A DNA stretch of 64,000 nucleotides from an uncultured Maribacter sp. (GCF_947496775.1 NZ_CANMDU010000009.1:124001-188000); one strand, 5' to 3'. Positions 45,099 to 54,518 are shown, numbered from the stretch's first letter. Notes: generated by a model not told the origin, from the sequence alone. Numbers and translations are program-made.

Positions 45099-46451
45099 AT
45101 GTCTAAAGACATTCGTATTAAAAAAGGCTTGAACATTAATCTTGTCGGCATCCCGGAAAAGACTACTTCCAAAGCTGTTTTAAGTAATGTTTATGCAATC
45201 AATCTAGATGATTTTCACGGAATAACACCTAAATTGTTAGTAAAACAAGGTGCTCAGGTAAAAGCTGGGGAGCCATTGTTTTTTAATAAAAACCAGGAAG
45301 ATATGTTTTTTGTTTCTCCTGTAAGTGGTGAATTAGTGGAAATTATTAGAGGAGAAAGAAGAAGAATATTAACATTGAAAATTCAGGCAGACAAGGAACA
45401 GGCTGTTTTGGAACATGCAAAGTTAGATTTATCCTCTGCTTCCGGAGAAGAAATTAAAAGCTATTTGTTAAAAGGTGGTTGTTGGCCATTCGTAAAACAA
45501 AGACCGTATGACGTTATTGCAAACCCTGCTATAGCACCAAAAGCGATTTTTGTTTCGGGTTACGCAACAGCTCCATTGGCATTGGATTTAGATTATGCAT
45601 TAAAAGGTAAAGAAGGGCAGTTACAAGCAGCTTTAACCGCATTGTCTAAGTTAACTTCAGGAAAGGTTCATGTTTCTGTAGGAGCTTCTGGTACTTCACC
45701 TTTATCTGGTTTAAGTAATATAGAATTACATAAAGTATCTGGGCCGCACCCATCAGGTTTGGTTGGTACGCAAATAAATAAAATAAGTCCTATTAATAAA
45801 GGAGAAGTTGTTTGGACGGTAAGTGCACAAGATCTTGTTATTATTGGAGAGTTGTTGCTTTCAGGGAAGTTTAATGCAGAAAGAATAGTCGCATTAGTTG
45901 GCTCTTCGGTAAAAGCACCTAAATATTATACTACTACTATTGGAGCTGAAATTTCTACCTTTTTATACGCTAGTGGTGTAAATTCTGAAAATATCAGAGT
46001 AGTAAATGGGGATGTTTTAACAGGATCTAAAAGTAGTCCTGACGGAAATTTAGGATATTATAATGGTACCGTTTCTGTTATTCCAGAAGGCGATGATTAT
46101 GAGCTTTTTGGTTGGAATAAGCCAGTTTTTAATAAGGTTTCTACTTCTAGGGCATTAACATTTTCTTGGTTAACACCAAATAAGAAATTTGATTTAAATA
46201 CAAATACGAATGGCGAGCACCGTGCATTTGTAACTACAGGGAGTTATGAAGAGGTTTTCCCGTTAGATATATTTCCAATGCAAATTCTAAAAGCTTGTAT
46301 GTATAAGGACTTAGATGAAATGGAGGCGTTAGGAATGTATGAAGTTGCACCAGAAGATTTTGCATTGACAGAATTTATTTGTGTATCTAAACAACCACAT
46401 CAGAAAATTATAAGAGAAGGTTTAGACTTAATGCTTAAAGAGATAGGATAA
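45099..46451 (+). CDS. nqrA: Na+-translocating NADH-quinone reductase subunit A
   Basis: Peripheral quinone-side subunit of the Nqr sodium pump. ATG at 45099 gives the usual beginning MSKDIRIKKGLNINLVG and 450 residues; the frame continues upstream to a TTG at 45009 but that extension has no family counterpart. Motifs: KLLVKQGAQVKAGEPLFFNK, VSPVSGELVEIIRGERRRIL, ALDLDYALKGKE and EVFPLDIFPMQILKA. First gene of the six-gene nqr operon; its stop overlaps the nqrB start by one base. Confidence 0.96.
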   Translation: MSKDIRIKKGLNINLVGIPEKTTSKAVLSNVYAINLDDFHGITPKLLVKQGAQVKAGEPLFFNKNQEDMFFVSPVSGELVEIIRGERRRILTLKIQADKEQAVLEHAKLDLSSASGEEIKSYLLKGGCWPFVKQRPYDVIANPAIAPKAIFVSGYATAPLALDLDYALKGKEGQLQAALTALSKLTSGKVHVSVGASGTSPLSGLSNIELHKVSGPHPSGLVGTQINKISPINKGEVVWTVSAQDLVIIGELLLSGKFNAERIVALVGSSVKAPKYYTTTIGAEISTFLYASGVNSENIRVVNGDVLTGSKSSPDGNLGYYNGTVSVIPEGDDYELFGWNKPVFNKVSTSRALTFSWLTPNKKFDLNTNTNGEHRAFVTTGSYEEVFPLDIFPMQILKACMYKDLDEMEALGMYEVAPEDFALTEFICVSKQPHQKIIREGLDLMLKEIG

Positions 46452-47677
46452 TGGGTTTAAAGAGTAATTTACATAATTTAAAAGAAAAATATAAAGGAAC
46501 AAAGATGGCTCCTGCGTTTAACGCAATCCATACCTTTTTATATTTGCCAAATGAGACTACCCATAATGGTACTCATATTAAGGCGGCCGATGATTTAAAA
46601 AGAACCATGAATATTGTTATCATGGCGTTGGTTCCTTGTTTATTGTTTGGAATGTTCAATGCTGGTTACCAGCATAACTTAGCTTTTGGAACAGGTTCCG
46701 CAGTAACAGGAGGTTTTTTAAGTCCTGAGTTTTGGACTTTAGATAATTTTCTAATAGGAGCATGGAAAATTTTACCATTAGTAGTTGTTTCTTATGGGGT
46801 TGGTTTAGCCGTAGAATTTGTTTTTGCAATAATAAAAAAACATGAAGTAGAAGAAGGTTACTTAGTAACAGGTATGTTAGTGCCTCTTATTGTTCCTGTA
46901 GATATACCACTTTGGATGCTAGCTGTAGCTGTTATTTTTGGGGTAGTTATAGGAAAAGAAGTTTTTGGAGGTACAGGCATGAATATATTAAATCCGGCCT
47001 TAACTATTAGAGCTTTTTTATTCTTTGCATATCCTACTTGGATGTCCGGAGATAAAGTTTGGGTAGAAGGAGCTGTTAAGCAAGATCAACTTATTGCAGC
47101 TGGAGAGAATTTGGATGCTATTTCTGGAGAAACTATACTTGGTAGTTTAGCACAAGGAAAAGAAGCGGGTTACGATGTAATGGATATGTTCTTTGGTTTT
47201 ATTCCAGGTTCTGTAGGAGAAACATCAACCTTACTTATTTTATTGGGAGGTTTGTTCTTAATCTTTGCAAAAATAGGAAGCTGGAGAATTATGTTATCCT
47301 CTGTAATAGGAGCATTGGTAATGGGTCTAATTTTTAACGGAGTTGTAAGCTCTGGATGGATAACAGAAGGAAGTAAGTTTTATACTTTAATGAATACTGA
47401 ATTTTGGCATCACCTATTAATAGGCGGATTTGCTTTTGGTACAGTATATATGGCAACGGATCCTGTAACTGCTTCACAAACAAATAAAGGAAAATGGATA
47501 TATGGTTTTTTAATAGGGTTTATCTCTATACTAATTCGTGTATTTAATCCTGCTTATCCAGAAGGTGTTATGCTAGCCATTTTATTAATGAATGTATTTG
47601 CACCAACAATTGACCATTATGTGGTTCAAGGAAATGTAAAACAAAGAATGAAACGTCTAAAAGCAAAAACAGCCTAA
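46451..47677 (+). CDS. nqrB: Na+-translocating NADH-quinone reductase subunit B
   Basis: Integral membrane subunit carrying covalent FMN and riboflavin, part of the sodium path. The 408 residues have about ten hydrophobic helices, TGMLVPLIVPVDIPLWMLAV, FGGTGMNILNPALTIRAF and GSVGETSTLLILLGG. The flavinylation motif of the family is DGxSGAT; here the matching stretch reads DAISGET with Thr228 as the expected FMN-carrying residue, so the Ala before the Thr is replaced by Glu. The FMN would be attached by the ApbE encoded downstream. Confidence 0.95.
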   Translation: MGLKSNLHNLKEKYKGTKMAPAFNAIHTFLYLPNETTHNGTHIKAADDLKRTMNIVIMALVPCLLFGMFNAGYQHNLAFGTGSAVTGGFLSPEFWTLDNFLIGAWKILPLVVVSYGVGLAVEFVFAIIKKHEVEEGYLVTGMLVPLIVPVDIPLWMLAVAVIFGVVIGKEVFGGTGMNILNPALTIRAFLFFAYPTWMSGDKVWVEGAVKQDQLIAAGENLDAISGETILGSLAQGKEAGYDVMDMFFGFIPGSVGETSTLLILLGGLFLIFAKIGSWRIMLSSVIGALVMGLIFNGVVSSGWITEGSKFYTLMNTEFWHHLLIGGFAFGTVYMATDPVTASQTNKGKWIYGFLIGFISILIRVFNPAYPEGVMLAILLMNVFAPTIDHYVVQGNVKQRMKRLKAKTA

Positions 47678-47679
47678 CG

Positions 47680-48423
47680 ATGGAAAATAGAACAGATAAA
47701 AATTCATATACAATTCTATTTGCTATAGGTATGGTGCTTGTAGTAGGTGCTTTATTAGCATTTGCAGCATCATTTTTAAAGCCTAATATTGATGAGAATA
47801 AACGCCTAGAAAAGCAACAAAATATTTTGTATGCTATGGGCGTTAATGAAAATGATGAGAGTAATGCAAATTTTGTTTCTACAGCAGATGCTCCAGAATT
47901 GTTTCAAAAGTATATAGAAAAGCAATTGGTTATTCAAGGGTCAGATGTAGTAGAAAATGACCAAGCATATTTAATTGATGTAAAAAAAGAACAAACCAAT
48001 GCTAAAGCCGGTATAGGAAGAAAACTTCCTTTATTTGTTGGGAAGAAGGATGGAAAAACATTCTATATAGCGCCAATAAGGGGGAAAGGTCTTTGGGATG
48101 CTATTTGGGCATATGTAGCTATGAATAAAGACATGGTTGTTCAGGGTGTTTTCTTTGATCATAAAGGAGAAACAGCAGGACTTGGGGCTAACATTAATAA
48201 AAGATTCTTTATGGATGATTTTATTGGAGAAGATTTAAAAAATAATGGAGTCTTTAAGGGGATTGATGTAGCAAAAGGCAATGCAGACCCTTTAAACAAA
48301 GATAAATCGGATAACGAGGTAGATGCTATTGCAGGTGCTACTATAACAGGAAATGGTGTTTCAGCAATGCTTAAAAGCGAGTTGAAATTATATGAACCAT
48401 ATTTTGAAACTTTAAAAAATTAA
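47680..48423 (+). CDS. nqrC: Na+-translocating NADH-quinone reductase subunit C
   Basis: Subunit with one N-terminal transmembrane helix (about 8-30) and a periplasmic FMN-binding domain. The flavinylation motif DAIAGAT ends in Thr221, the expected FMN attachment site. Other family text: GRKLPLFVGKKDGKTFYIAP, GKGLWDAIWAYVAM and FFDHKGETAGLGANI. Length 247 is normal. Starts two bases after nqrB. Confidence 0.95.
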   Translation: MENRTDKNSYTILFAIGMVLVVGALLAFAASFLKPNIDENKRLEKQQNILYAMGVNENDESNANFVSTADAPELFQKYIEKQLVIQGSDVVENDQAYLIDVKKEQTNAKAGIGRKLPLFVGKKDGKTFYIAPIRGKGLWDAIWAYVAMNKDMVVQGVFFDHKGETAGLGANINKRFFMDDFIGEDLKNNGVFKGIDVAKGNADPLNKDKSDNEVDAIAGATITGNGVSAMLKSELKLYEPYFETLKN

Positions 48424-48429
48424 TTATTT

Positions 48430-49074
48430 ATGGGACTTTTATCAAAAAAAGACGCAAAGTTAATTACAGACCCATTAGCAGATAATAACCCTATTACTAT
48501 TCAGGTATTAGGTATTTGTTCGGCATTAGCAATTACTGCAGAGCTAAAAGCATCTTTAGTAATGGCAATTTCAGTACTTTTTGTATTAGGAATTGGTAAT
48601 GTTGTTATTTCTTTAATGCGAAATATAATACCATCAAAAATTAGAATTATTGTTCAGCTAATTGTAGTTGCTGCTTTAGTAATTATAGTAGATTTAGTAC
48701 TTAAAGCTTTTGCTTATGAATTAAGTAAAACCTTGTCTGTTTTTGTTGGATTAATTATTACAAACTGTATTATTATGGGACGTTTTGAAGCTTTTGCTTT
48801 AGGTAACGGGCCATGGAAATCCTTTTTAGATGGCATTGGTAATGCAGTAGGTTATGGTGTTATCTTAATCATTGTCGGTTTCTTTAGGGAGTTATTAGGT
48901 TCTGGTACCTTGTTTGGAATTCCCGTATTAGGAGACCCAATTGCTAAAACAGGGTTTTACGCTATAGGTTATGAAAACAACGGATTTATGATTATGCCTC
49001 CAATGGCATTAATTGTTGTAGGAATAATTATATGGGTGCAACGTACTAGAAACAAAGCATTAATAGAAGATTAA
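48430..49074 (+). CDS. nqrD: Na+-translocating NADH-quinone reductase subunit D
   Basis: A 214-residue membrane subunit with six hydrophobic helices, homologous to RnfE. Motifs: DPLADNNPITIQVLGICSAL, GLIITNCIIMGRFEAFAL with the conserved Cys that helps ligand an iron centre in the pump core, and FFRELLGSGTLFG. It lies between nqrC and nqrE. Confidence 0.96.
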   Translation: MGLLSKKDAKLITDPLADNNPITIQVLGICSALAITAELKASLVMAISVLFVLGIGNVVISLMRNIIPSKIRIIVQLIVVAALVIIVDLVLKAFAYELSKTLSVFVGLIITNCIIMGRFEAFALGNGPWKSFLDGIGNAVGYGVILIIVGFFRELLGSGTLFGIPVLGDPIAKTGFYAIGYENNGFMIMPPMALIVVGIIIWVQRTRNKALIED

Positions 49075-49109
49075 ATTTAGTAGTTTACTAAAATTAGACA
49101 AATAAGAAT

Positions 49110-49823
49110 ATGGAACATATAGAATTATTTTTCAAATCGATATTTATAGATAACATGGTATTCTCCGTTTTCTTGGGAATGTGCTCTTATCTTGCAGTAT
49201 CTAAAAAAGTATCAACAGCTGTTGGATTAGGTGCGGCAGTTATATTTGTATTAGCGATTACAGTGCCTTTAAACTGGTTGTTAGATCAGTATCTTTTGCA
49301 GCCAGGAGCATTATCGTGGTTAGGAGAAGAATATGCAGAGTACGATTTAAGTTTTCTTTCTTTTATCATGTTCATTGCAACTATTGCAACTATGGTACAA
49401 TTAGTAGAAATTGTGGTAGAGAAATTCTCACCTTCTCTATATAATTCTTTAGGTATCTTTTTACCTTTAATTGCTGTAAACTGTGCCATATTAGGAGGTT
49501 CTTTATTTATGCAATCTAGGGAAATTGCTACTTTAGGATTAGCTACAACCTATGGAATAGGTTCTGGTATAGGTTGGTTTTTAGCTATACTAGCTATTGC
49601 AGCAATACGCGAAAAAATTAGATATTCTAATGTGCCACCAGCATTAAGAGGTTTAGGTATAACCTTTATTATTACTGGCTTAATGGCTATAGGATTTATG
49701 AGTTTTGGTGGTATGTTAACTGGCGGAGATGAGGAAGCTCCTAAAGAAGAAAAAACAGTTACTGTTGAATCGACAAAGGGAAATAAAGAAGTGTTAGCTA
49801 ACAACATAAAAGTAAGTAAGTAA
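49110..49823 (+). CDS. nqrE: Na+-translocating NADH-quinone reductase subunit E
   Basis: A membrane subunit homologous to RnfA. Six helices fill residues 1-200, with [36 protein letters not shown] and [16 protein letters not shown] carrying the conserved cysteines. At 237 residues it is longer than the ~200 of V. cholerae because of a charged C-terminal tail ([20 protein letters not shown] and on). Its stop overlaps the nqrF start by one base. Confidence 0.96.
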   Translation: MEHIELFFKSIFIDNMVFSVFLGMCSYLAVSKKVSTAVGLGAAVIFVLAITVPLNWLLDQYLLQPGALSWLGEEYAEYDLSFLSFIMFIATIATMVQLVEIVVEKFSPSLYNSLGIFLPLIAVNCAILGGSLFMQSREIATLGLATTYGIGSGIGWFLAILAIAAIREKIRYSNVPPALRGLGITFIITGLMAIGFMSFGGMLTGGDEEAPKEEKTVTVESTKGNKEVLANNIKVSK

Positions 49824-51130
49824 TGATTTTAGCCGCAGGTACATTAGGAACAATAATAGCAACAGTAACAGCTTTTTTAATTATTACGCTTTTGTTAGTT
49901 GCTTTACTATTATTTGTAAAACAAAAATTATCACCATCTGGTCCAGTAAAAATTACAATTAATGGTGAAAAGGAAATAGAGGTTGCTTCTGGAGGTAGTT
50001 TATTATCTACTTTAGGAGGGAACAAAGTTTTTTTGCCATCCGCTTGTGGAGGTGGTGGAACATGTATTCAGTGTGAATGTCATGTATTATCTGGAGGAGG
50101 TGAAGCTTTGCCAACAGAAACACCTCATTTTTCTAGAAAAGAATTAAGTCATGGAGCACGTTTAGCTTGCCAAGTAAAGGTAAAGCAAGACATGGAAATT
50201 ACTATTCCAGAAGAAATTTTTGGAATTAAAAAATGGAACGCTAAGGTAGTGCGTAATTATAACGTAGCTTCTTTTATTAAGGAGTTCGTTGTTGAGATTC
50301 CTGAAGATATGGGATATAAAGCAGGAGGGTATATTCAAATTGAAATACCACCTTGTGAAGTAAAATATTCCGATATGGATATTACAGCGCACCCTGAAGA
50401 GCATGAAACTCCGGATAAATTCCAGGCAGAATGGGATAAGTTTAACCTTTGGCCTTTGGTAATGAAAAATACGGAGTTGGTAGAAAGAGCTTACTCTATG
50501 GCTTCTTTCCCTGCAGAAGGACGCGAAATTATGTTGAACGTGCGTGTTGCATGTCCGCCATGGGATCGTTCTAAAAACGGTTGGATGGATGTTAATCCAG
50601 GCGTAGCTTCTTCTTATATTTTTAATTTAAAACCTGGAGATGACGTTGTTATTTCGGGACCTTATGGGGAATTCTTTATTAACGAGTCTGAAGCGGAAAT
50701 GCTATATGTTGGTGGTGGAGCAGGTATGGCGCCAATGCGTTCTCATCTATATCACTTATTCAAAACATTAAGAACCAATAGAAAAGTAACCTATTGGTAT
50801 GGTGGTCGTTCTAAAAGAGAATTGTTTTATTTAGAGCATTTCTATGCGTTAGAAAAAGAATTTCCAAATTTTAAATTCTACTTGGCGCTTTCTGAACCAA
50901 TGGAAGAGGATAATTGGAAAGTTAAAGAAAATATAGATGCTCCTGGAGATGGTTTTGTAGGGTTTATTCATAATTGTGTTATAGATAATTATTTGAGTAA
51001 ACATGATTCTCCTGAAGATATAGAATTATACTTCTGTGGTCCTCCATTAATGAACAAAGCAGTTCAGAAAATGGGAGAAGATTTTGGCCTTGCCGATGAG
51101 AATATAAGATTTGATGATTTTGGAGGATAA
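49823..51130 (+). CDS. nqrF: Na+-translocating NADH-quinone reductase subunit F
   Basis: NADH-oxidising entry subunit. An N-terminal helix (about 5-35) leads into a [2Fe-2S] ferredoxin domain with Cys75, Cys81 and Cys84 in CGGGGTCIQC and a later ligand in RLACQV, then an FAD-binding domain (ERAYSMASFPAEG) and an NADH-binding domain (LYVGGGAGMAPMRSHLY, YFCGPPLMNKAV). Length 435 is slightly above average. A terminator-like hairpin follows. Confidence 0.97.
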   Translation: MILAAGTLGTIIATVTAFLIITLLLVALLLFVKQKLSPSGPVKITINGEKEIEVASGGSLLSTLGGNKVFLPSACGGGGTCIQCECHVLSGGGEALPTETPHFSRKELSHGARLACQVKVKQDMEITIPEEIFGIKKWNAKVVRNYNVASFIKEFVVEIPEDMGYKAGGYIQIEIPPCEVKYSDMDITAHPEEHETPDKFQAEWDKFNLWPLVMKNTELVERAYSMASFPAEGREIMLNVRVACPPWDRSKNGWMDVNPGVASSYIFNLKPGDDVVISGPYGEFFINESEAEMLYVGGGAGMAPMRSHLYHLFKTLRTNRKVTYWYGGRSKRELFYLEHFYALEKEFPNFKFYLALSEPMEEDNWKVKENIDAPGDGFVGFIHNCVIDNYLSKHDSPEDIELYFCGPPLMNKAVQKMGEDFGLADENIRFDDFGG

Positions 51131-51162
51131 ACCTCAAAAATTATGTAAATTATAGTAAACTA

Positions 51163-51194
51163 AAAACCGATATTTTTGAATATCGGTTTTTTTG
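51163..51194 (+). terminator. Terminator after nqrF
   Basis: AAAACCGATA (51163-51172) pairs with TATCGGTTTT (51181-51190) around an eight-base loop and runs into further T. The next gene starts 34 bases later, so read-through or a new promoter is needed for it. Confidence 0.8.
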
Positions 51195-51227
51195 TACTTT
51201 ACTTTGTAATGCAATTAAAGGAGAGAA

Positions 51228-51590
51228 ATGAAAGAGTTAACAGAGCAAGAACTGCATAACTTAGCTATGAATATTGTTGGCAAAGAATTAGAGGCTAATG
51301 GTTTCGAATTTATGTCCGTAAATAGTGAATTAAAAAAGAATCCGCAGTTTGTATGTTTAAAAGAAAAGAAGATGCATTTTGTAGTCGTTAAAGCTATTTC
51401 TTATCCTGGTGACCCTAAGGATATGGATTTTTTTATGGCAGATTTAAACAAAATGAGAGACCATGCTCTAAAATTTGAAGCCGAAACCTTTTATGCTGGA
51501 GTTGGTTTAGTAAATGCAAAAGACTACGATTTACCGGTGTATTTAAATGAAGAGTATATAGTTGATTATGAAGGACTTGTTAAGATTTAA
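51228..51590 (+). CDS. Conserved small protein downstream of nqr, function unknown
   Basis: A 120-residue soluble protein without signal or membrane segment. It has a strong ribosome binding site (AAAGGAGAG before the ATG). Readable text: LAMNIVGKELEANGFEFM, KKNPQFVCLKEKKMHFVVVK, DLNKMRDHALKFEAETFYAG and LPVYLNEEYIVDYEGLVK. Homologues in this group are sometimes labelled NqrF-like because of position, but it shares no domain with NqrF. Its alternating beta/alpha pattern with Glu and Lys recalls small endonuclease-like folds, a guess only. It overlaps apbE by 23 bases. Confidence 0.75.
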   Translation: MKELTEQELHNLAMNIVGKELEANGFEFMSVNSELKKNPQFVCLKEKKMHFVVVKAISYPGDPKDMDFFMADLNKMRDHALKFEAETFYAGVGLVNAKDYDLPVYLNEEYIVDYEGLVKI

Positions 51591-52596
51591 TAAAATTTCC
51601 CTATACGCAATAGCTTTTGTTTACTTATTCTATTCTTGTAAACAGCAAGAGGAGTTAGTAAGAAACGATGCTAATGGGGCGGCATTAGGTACAACCTATA
51701 ATTTGATATATTTCTCAGAGGCTCCTTTAGATTTGCAATCGCAAATAGATTCTGTTTTTGCGGTAATGAATCATTCTTTGTCTACCTATATTCCAGAATC
51801 TGATATTTCTAAAATTAATAGAGGAGATTCTACTTTGATTGTGGATAAGATGTTCCAAGAGGTTTTTCAATTGTCAAAAGAAGTACACAAGGAGACTAAG
51901 GGTTATTTTGATCCAACTGTTGGTACTTTAGTAAATGCTTGGGGTTTTGGCCCTGGCAAACAAATACGGCTAGATAGTGCAAAGGTAGATAGTTTATTAA
52001 ATTATGTTGGGTTTAACAAAGTGCAATTATCTAACGAGAATACTATTCTAAAAGATGACCCAAGTATTTATTTTGATTTTAATGCTATTGCGAAAGGGTA
52101 TGCCATTGATAGATTGGCTAAAATGATGGATGCTAATGGTATTACTAATTACCTTTTAGAAGTTGGAGGTGAATTGGTTGCTAGGGGAATAAACCCAATT
52201 AAAAATAAAACTTGGGTAGTAGGTATAGATGACCCGCAAGTTGTGGAAGGAAGAGAATTAAAACTTATTATTAAATTACAAAATAAGGCAATGGCTTCTT
52301 CTGGTAATTATAGAAAATTTAGAGTAGATGAAAAAACGGGTAAGAAATATGTGCATACAATTAATCCTATTACGGGATATACTAAAAATGGAACTACTTT
52401 AGGAGTAACCGTTTTAGCAAATTCTTGTGCCGAAGCTGATGCGTATGCTACTTCTTTTATGGCAATGGAACTTAAGGAGGTTAAGATGTTACTTAAGAAT
52501 AATAAAACTTTAGAGGCTTATATTATTTATTTGGATAAGAATGGAGAAACCCAAGAGTTTATGACGAAGGGTGTTAAAAAACTTGTTGTAAAATAA
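51568..52596 (+). CDS. apbE: FAD:protein FMN transferase (ApbE), lipoprotein
   Basis: Attaches FMN from FAD to Thr residues of exported protein domains, here most likely NqrB Thr228 and NqrC Thr221. ATG at 51568 is preferred over an in-frame TTG at 51562. The 342 residues begin with a lipoprotein signal ending LFYSC (Cys24), which places it outside the inner membrane, where flavinylation happens. Family motifs: NDANGAALGTTYNLIYF, MNHSLSTYIPESDISKIN, ETKGYFDPTVGTLVNAWGFG and FDFNAIAKGYAIDRLA. It overlaps the preceding gene, and its stop abuts the stop of the convergent methyltransferase gene. Confidence 0.95.
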   Translation: MKDLLRFNKISLYAIAFVYLFYSCKQQEELVRNDANGAALGTTYNLIYFSEAPLDLQSQIDSVFAVMNHSLSTYIPESDISKINRGDSTLIVDKMFQEVFQLSKEVHKETKGYFDPTVGTLVNAWGFGPGKQIRLDSAKVDSLLNYVGFNKVQLSNENTILKDDPSIYFDFNAIAKGYAIDRLAKMMDANGITNYLLEVGGELVARGINPIKNKTWVVGIDDPQVVEGRELKLIIKLQNKAMASSGNYRKFRVDEKTGKKYVHTINPITGYTKNGTTLGVTVLANSCAEADAYATSFMAMELKEVKMLLKNNKTLEAYIIYLDKNGETQEFMTKGVKKLVVK

Positions 52597-53361
52597 TTAT
52601 TTTCTAACTATTGGAATAATTTCACCTTGTGCTAATCGGTATTTGTTTACGTCTTCTTTAGAAAGAACATTAGTGTAATCTTGTTCTTCAACTGTAAAGC
52701 CAATACTTCTTAATTTATTAAAATAATCTCTACCATAAATACGGACATGATCGTATTGACCAAATATTTTTGCACGTTCTTTTTTATCGGTAATAGAATT
52801 ATCTTCAAAAGTAGTTTCACGTTCTAATTCTTGCGGAATTTGAAATATTCCCCAACCACCAGGCTTTAGAACTCTATATAGCTCTTGCATGGCTTTAGTA
52901 TCATCTGGAATATGTTCTAAGACATGATTGCAAAAAATTACATCATAAGAGTTGTCTTTAAAAGGAAGCTTACAAATATCTGCTTTTACATCTGCTAAAG
53001 GCGAGTTTAAATCTGTAGTAGTGTATTCTATGTTTTTTAATTTCCGAAACCTCTTATAAAATGCCTGTTCAGGAGCAAAATGTAAAACTTTAAGCGTATC
53101 CGTAAAAAAGTTAGTTTCATTTTTTAAATAGATCCACAAAAGACGGTGCCTTTCTAAAGATAAGGTAGATGGAGAAAGTACATTTTCTCTTTGATTTTCA
53201 TAACCATAAGGAAGAAATTTTTTAAAACTCTTATTGTCTATAGGGTCTGTGTAATTCTTTCCTCTTAGGGTAAAAGCAATTATTGGTCTAATAAGATAGC
53301 TTAGCCTAATTAATATAGGCCTAGGTATTATATTGAGAATTAACTTGAAGATTTTTTTCAA
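52597..53361 (-). CDS. Class I SAM-dependent methyltransferase
   Basis: A 254-residue methyltransferase of the class I fold: LKVLHFAPEQAFYKRF as the first motif, YTTTDLNSPLADVKADI, then the methyltransf_11 signature DVIFCNHVLEHIPDDTKAM and LYRVLKPGGWGIFQIP. The hydrophobic N-terminus (LILNIIPRPILIRLSYLIRP) suggests membrane contact. The start is TTG because no ATG is available near the N-terminus. Substrate unknown. Last gene of the map-cupin-methyltransferase unit. Confidence 0.85.
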   Translation of the reverse strand: MKKIFKLILNIIPRPILIRLSYLIRPIIAFTLRGKNYTDPIDNKSFKKFLPYGYENQRENVLSPSTLSLERHRLLWIYLKNETNFFTDTLKVLHFAPEQAFYKRFRKLKNIEYTTTDLNSPLADVKADICKLPFKDNSYDVIFCNHVLEHIPDDTKAMQELYRVLKPGGWGIFQIPQELERETTFEDNSITDKKERAKIFGQYDHVRIYGRDYFNKLRSIGFTVEEQDYTNVLSKEDVNKYRLAQGEIIPIVRK

Positions 53362-53373
53362 AAGAGGGGGTTG

Positions 53374-53691
53374 TTATTTATAATCTTCACGAATAGGAAA
53401 AAACGTATCAATAACAATACAATCCGTTAAAGCAACAGCGCTGTGAATAGCATTTGAAGGAATAACTGTTATTGTATTTGGTTCAAGAATTGAGGTAGTA
53501 CCATCAATGGTCATTTCTAATCTACCAGAAATAATTTGTGTTATTTGTTCATTTACATGCGAATGAATTGGTAAAATTGCACCTTTATCAATAGTAACAT
53601 AACCAATGGTTACATTTTCTGAATGTACATACTTGCCAGTAATTCCTTTTACAAGTTCTTTTGCTTTTATTTTGTCTATATTAAAAGTCAT
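53374..53691 (-). CDS. Cupin domain-containing protein
   Basis: A 105-residue single cupin barrel. The metal-binding motif reads LPIHSHVNEQITQIISGRLE (His-x-His, then Glu/Gln) with a second motif ITVIPSNAIHSAVAL. Such small cupins bind a metal and a small ligand; no substrate can be named. It starts two bases after map and ends 12 bases before the methyltransferase gene. Confidence 0.88.
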   Translation of the reverse strand: MTFNIDKIKAKELVKGITGKYVHSENVTIGYVTIDKGAILPIHSHVNEQITQIISGRLEMTIDGTTSILEPNTITVIPSNAIHSAVALTDCIVIDTFFPIREDYK

Positions 53692-53693
53692 AA

Positions 53694-54512
53694 TTACCTG
53701 TTTAGAGTATTTTGTGTAAACTCGTCTTCTTCGGTACTTGTAATTCCTAATGCTTCGTAAATATATTTAAACGTAGAAAGTAACTCTGGTTTTCCATTTA
53801 CAAGAGCAACATCATGTTCAAAATGAGCACTTGGTTTGCCATCTGCAGTTAGGATTGTCCAGCCGTCTTTTAATTGTTTTATTCTACGAGTACCTAGATT
53901 TGTCATAGGTTCAATAGCAACAACCATACCTTCTACAAACTTTTTACCTCTTCCTCTTCTACCATAATTTGGCATTTCTGGATCTTCATGCATTTTACGA
54001 CCTAAACCATGACCTACAAGTTCACGAACAACACCATAGCCGTGGTCTTCTGTATATTTTTGAATAGCATAACCAACATCGCCAACTCTATTACCGGCTT
54101 TAAATTCACGAATCCCTACGTATAAAGATTCTTTGGTAACATCTAGCATTTTTTTTGTTTCAGGGTCTACTTCTCCAACTTCAAAAGTATAGGCGTGATC
54201 TCCGTAAAAATCATTTTTTAAAGCGCCACAATCAATAGAAATAATATCCCCTTCTACAAGTGGTGTTTTATTAGGAATACCATGCACTATTTGTGCGTTA
54301 GGGCTCATACATAATGTATTAGGAAAATCATATAAACCTAAGAAACCCGGAATTGCTCCATGATCTCTTATATAGGTTTCAGCAAGTTTATCTAACTGTA
54401 AAGTGGTTACTCCTGGTTTTACTTCGCCAGCAAGCATTCCTAATGTTTTGGAAACTATTAAAGCACTTTCGCGCATTAACTCTATTTCTTCAGGTGTTTT
54501 TACTATAATCAT
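53694..54512 (-). CDS. map: Methionine aminopeptidase, type I
   Basis: Removes the initiator Met from nascent proteins. ATG at 54512 (MIIVKTPEEIELMRESA) is chosen over TTG at 54521. The 272 residues show the pita-bread ligands: ISIDCGALKNDFYGDHAYTF with two Asp, VGHGLGRKMHEDP with His, MVVAIEPMTNLG with Glu and AHFEHDVALV with the last Glu region. No zinc-finger extension. A perfect -7 box lies only six bases ahead of the ATG. Confidence 0.95.
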   Translation of the reverse strand: MIIVKTPEEIELMRESALIVSKTLGMLAGEVKPGVTTLQLDKLAETYIRDHGAIPGFLGLYDFPNTLCMSPNAQIVHGIPNKTPLVEGDIISIDCGALKNDFYGDHAYTFEVGEVDPETKKMLDVTKESLYVGIREFKAGNRVGDVGYAIQKYTEDHGYGVVRELVGHGLGRKMHEDPEMPNYGRRGRGKKFVEGMVVAIEPMTNLGTRRIKQLKDGWTILTADGKPSAHFEHDVALVNGKPELLSTFKYIYEALGITSTEEDEFTQNTLNR

Positions 54513-54518
54513 AGTTTG

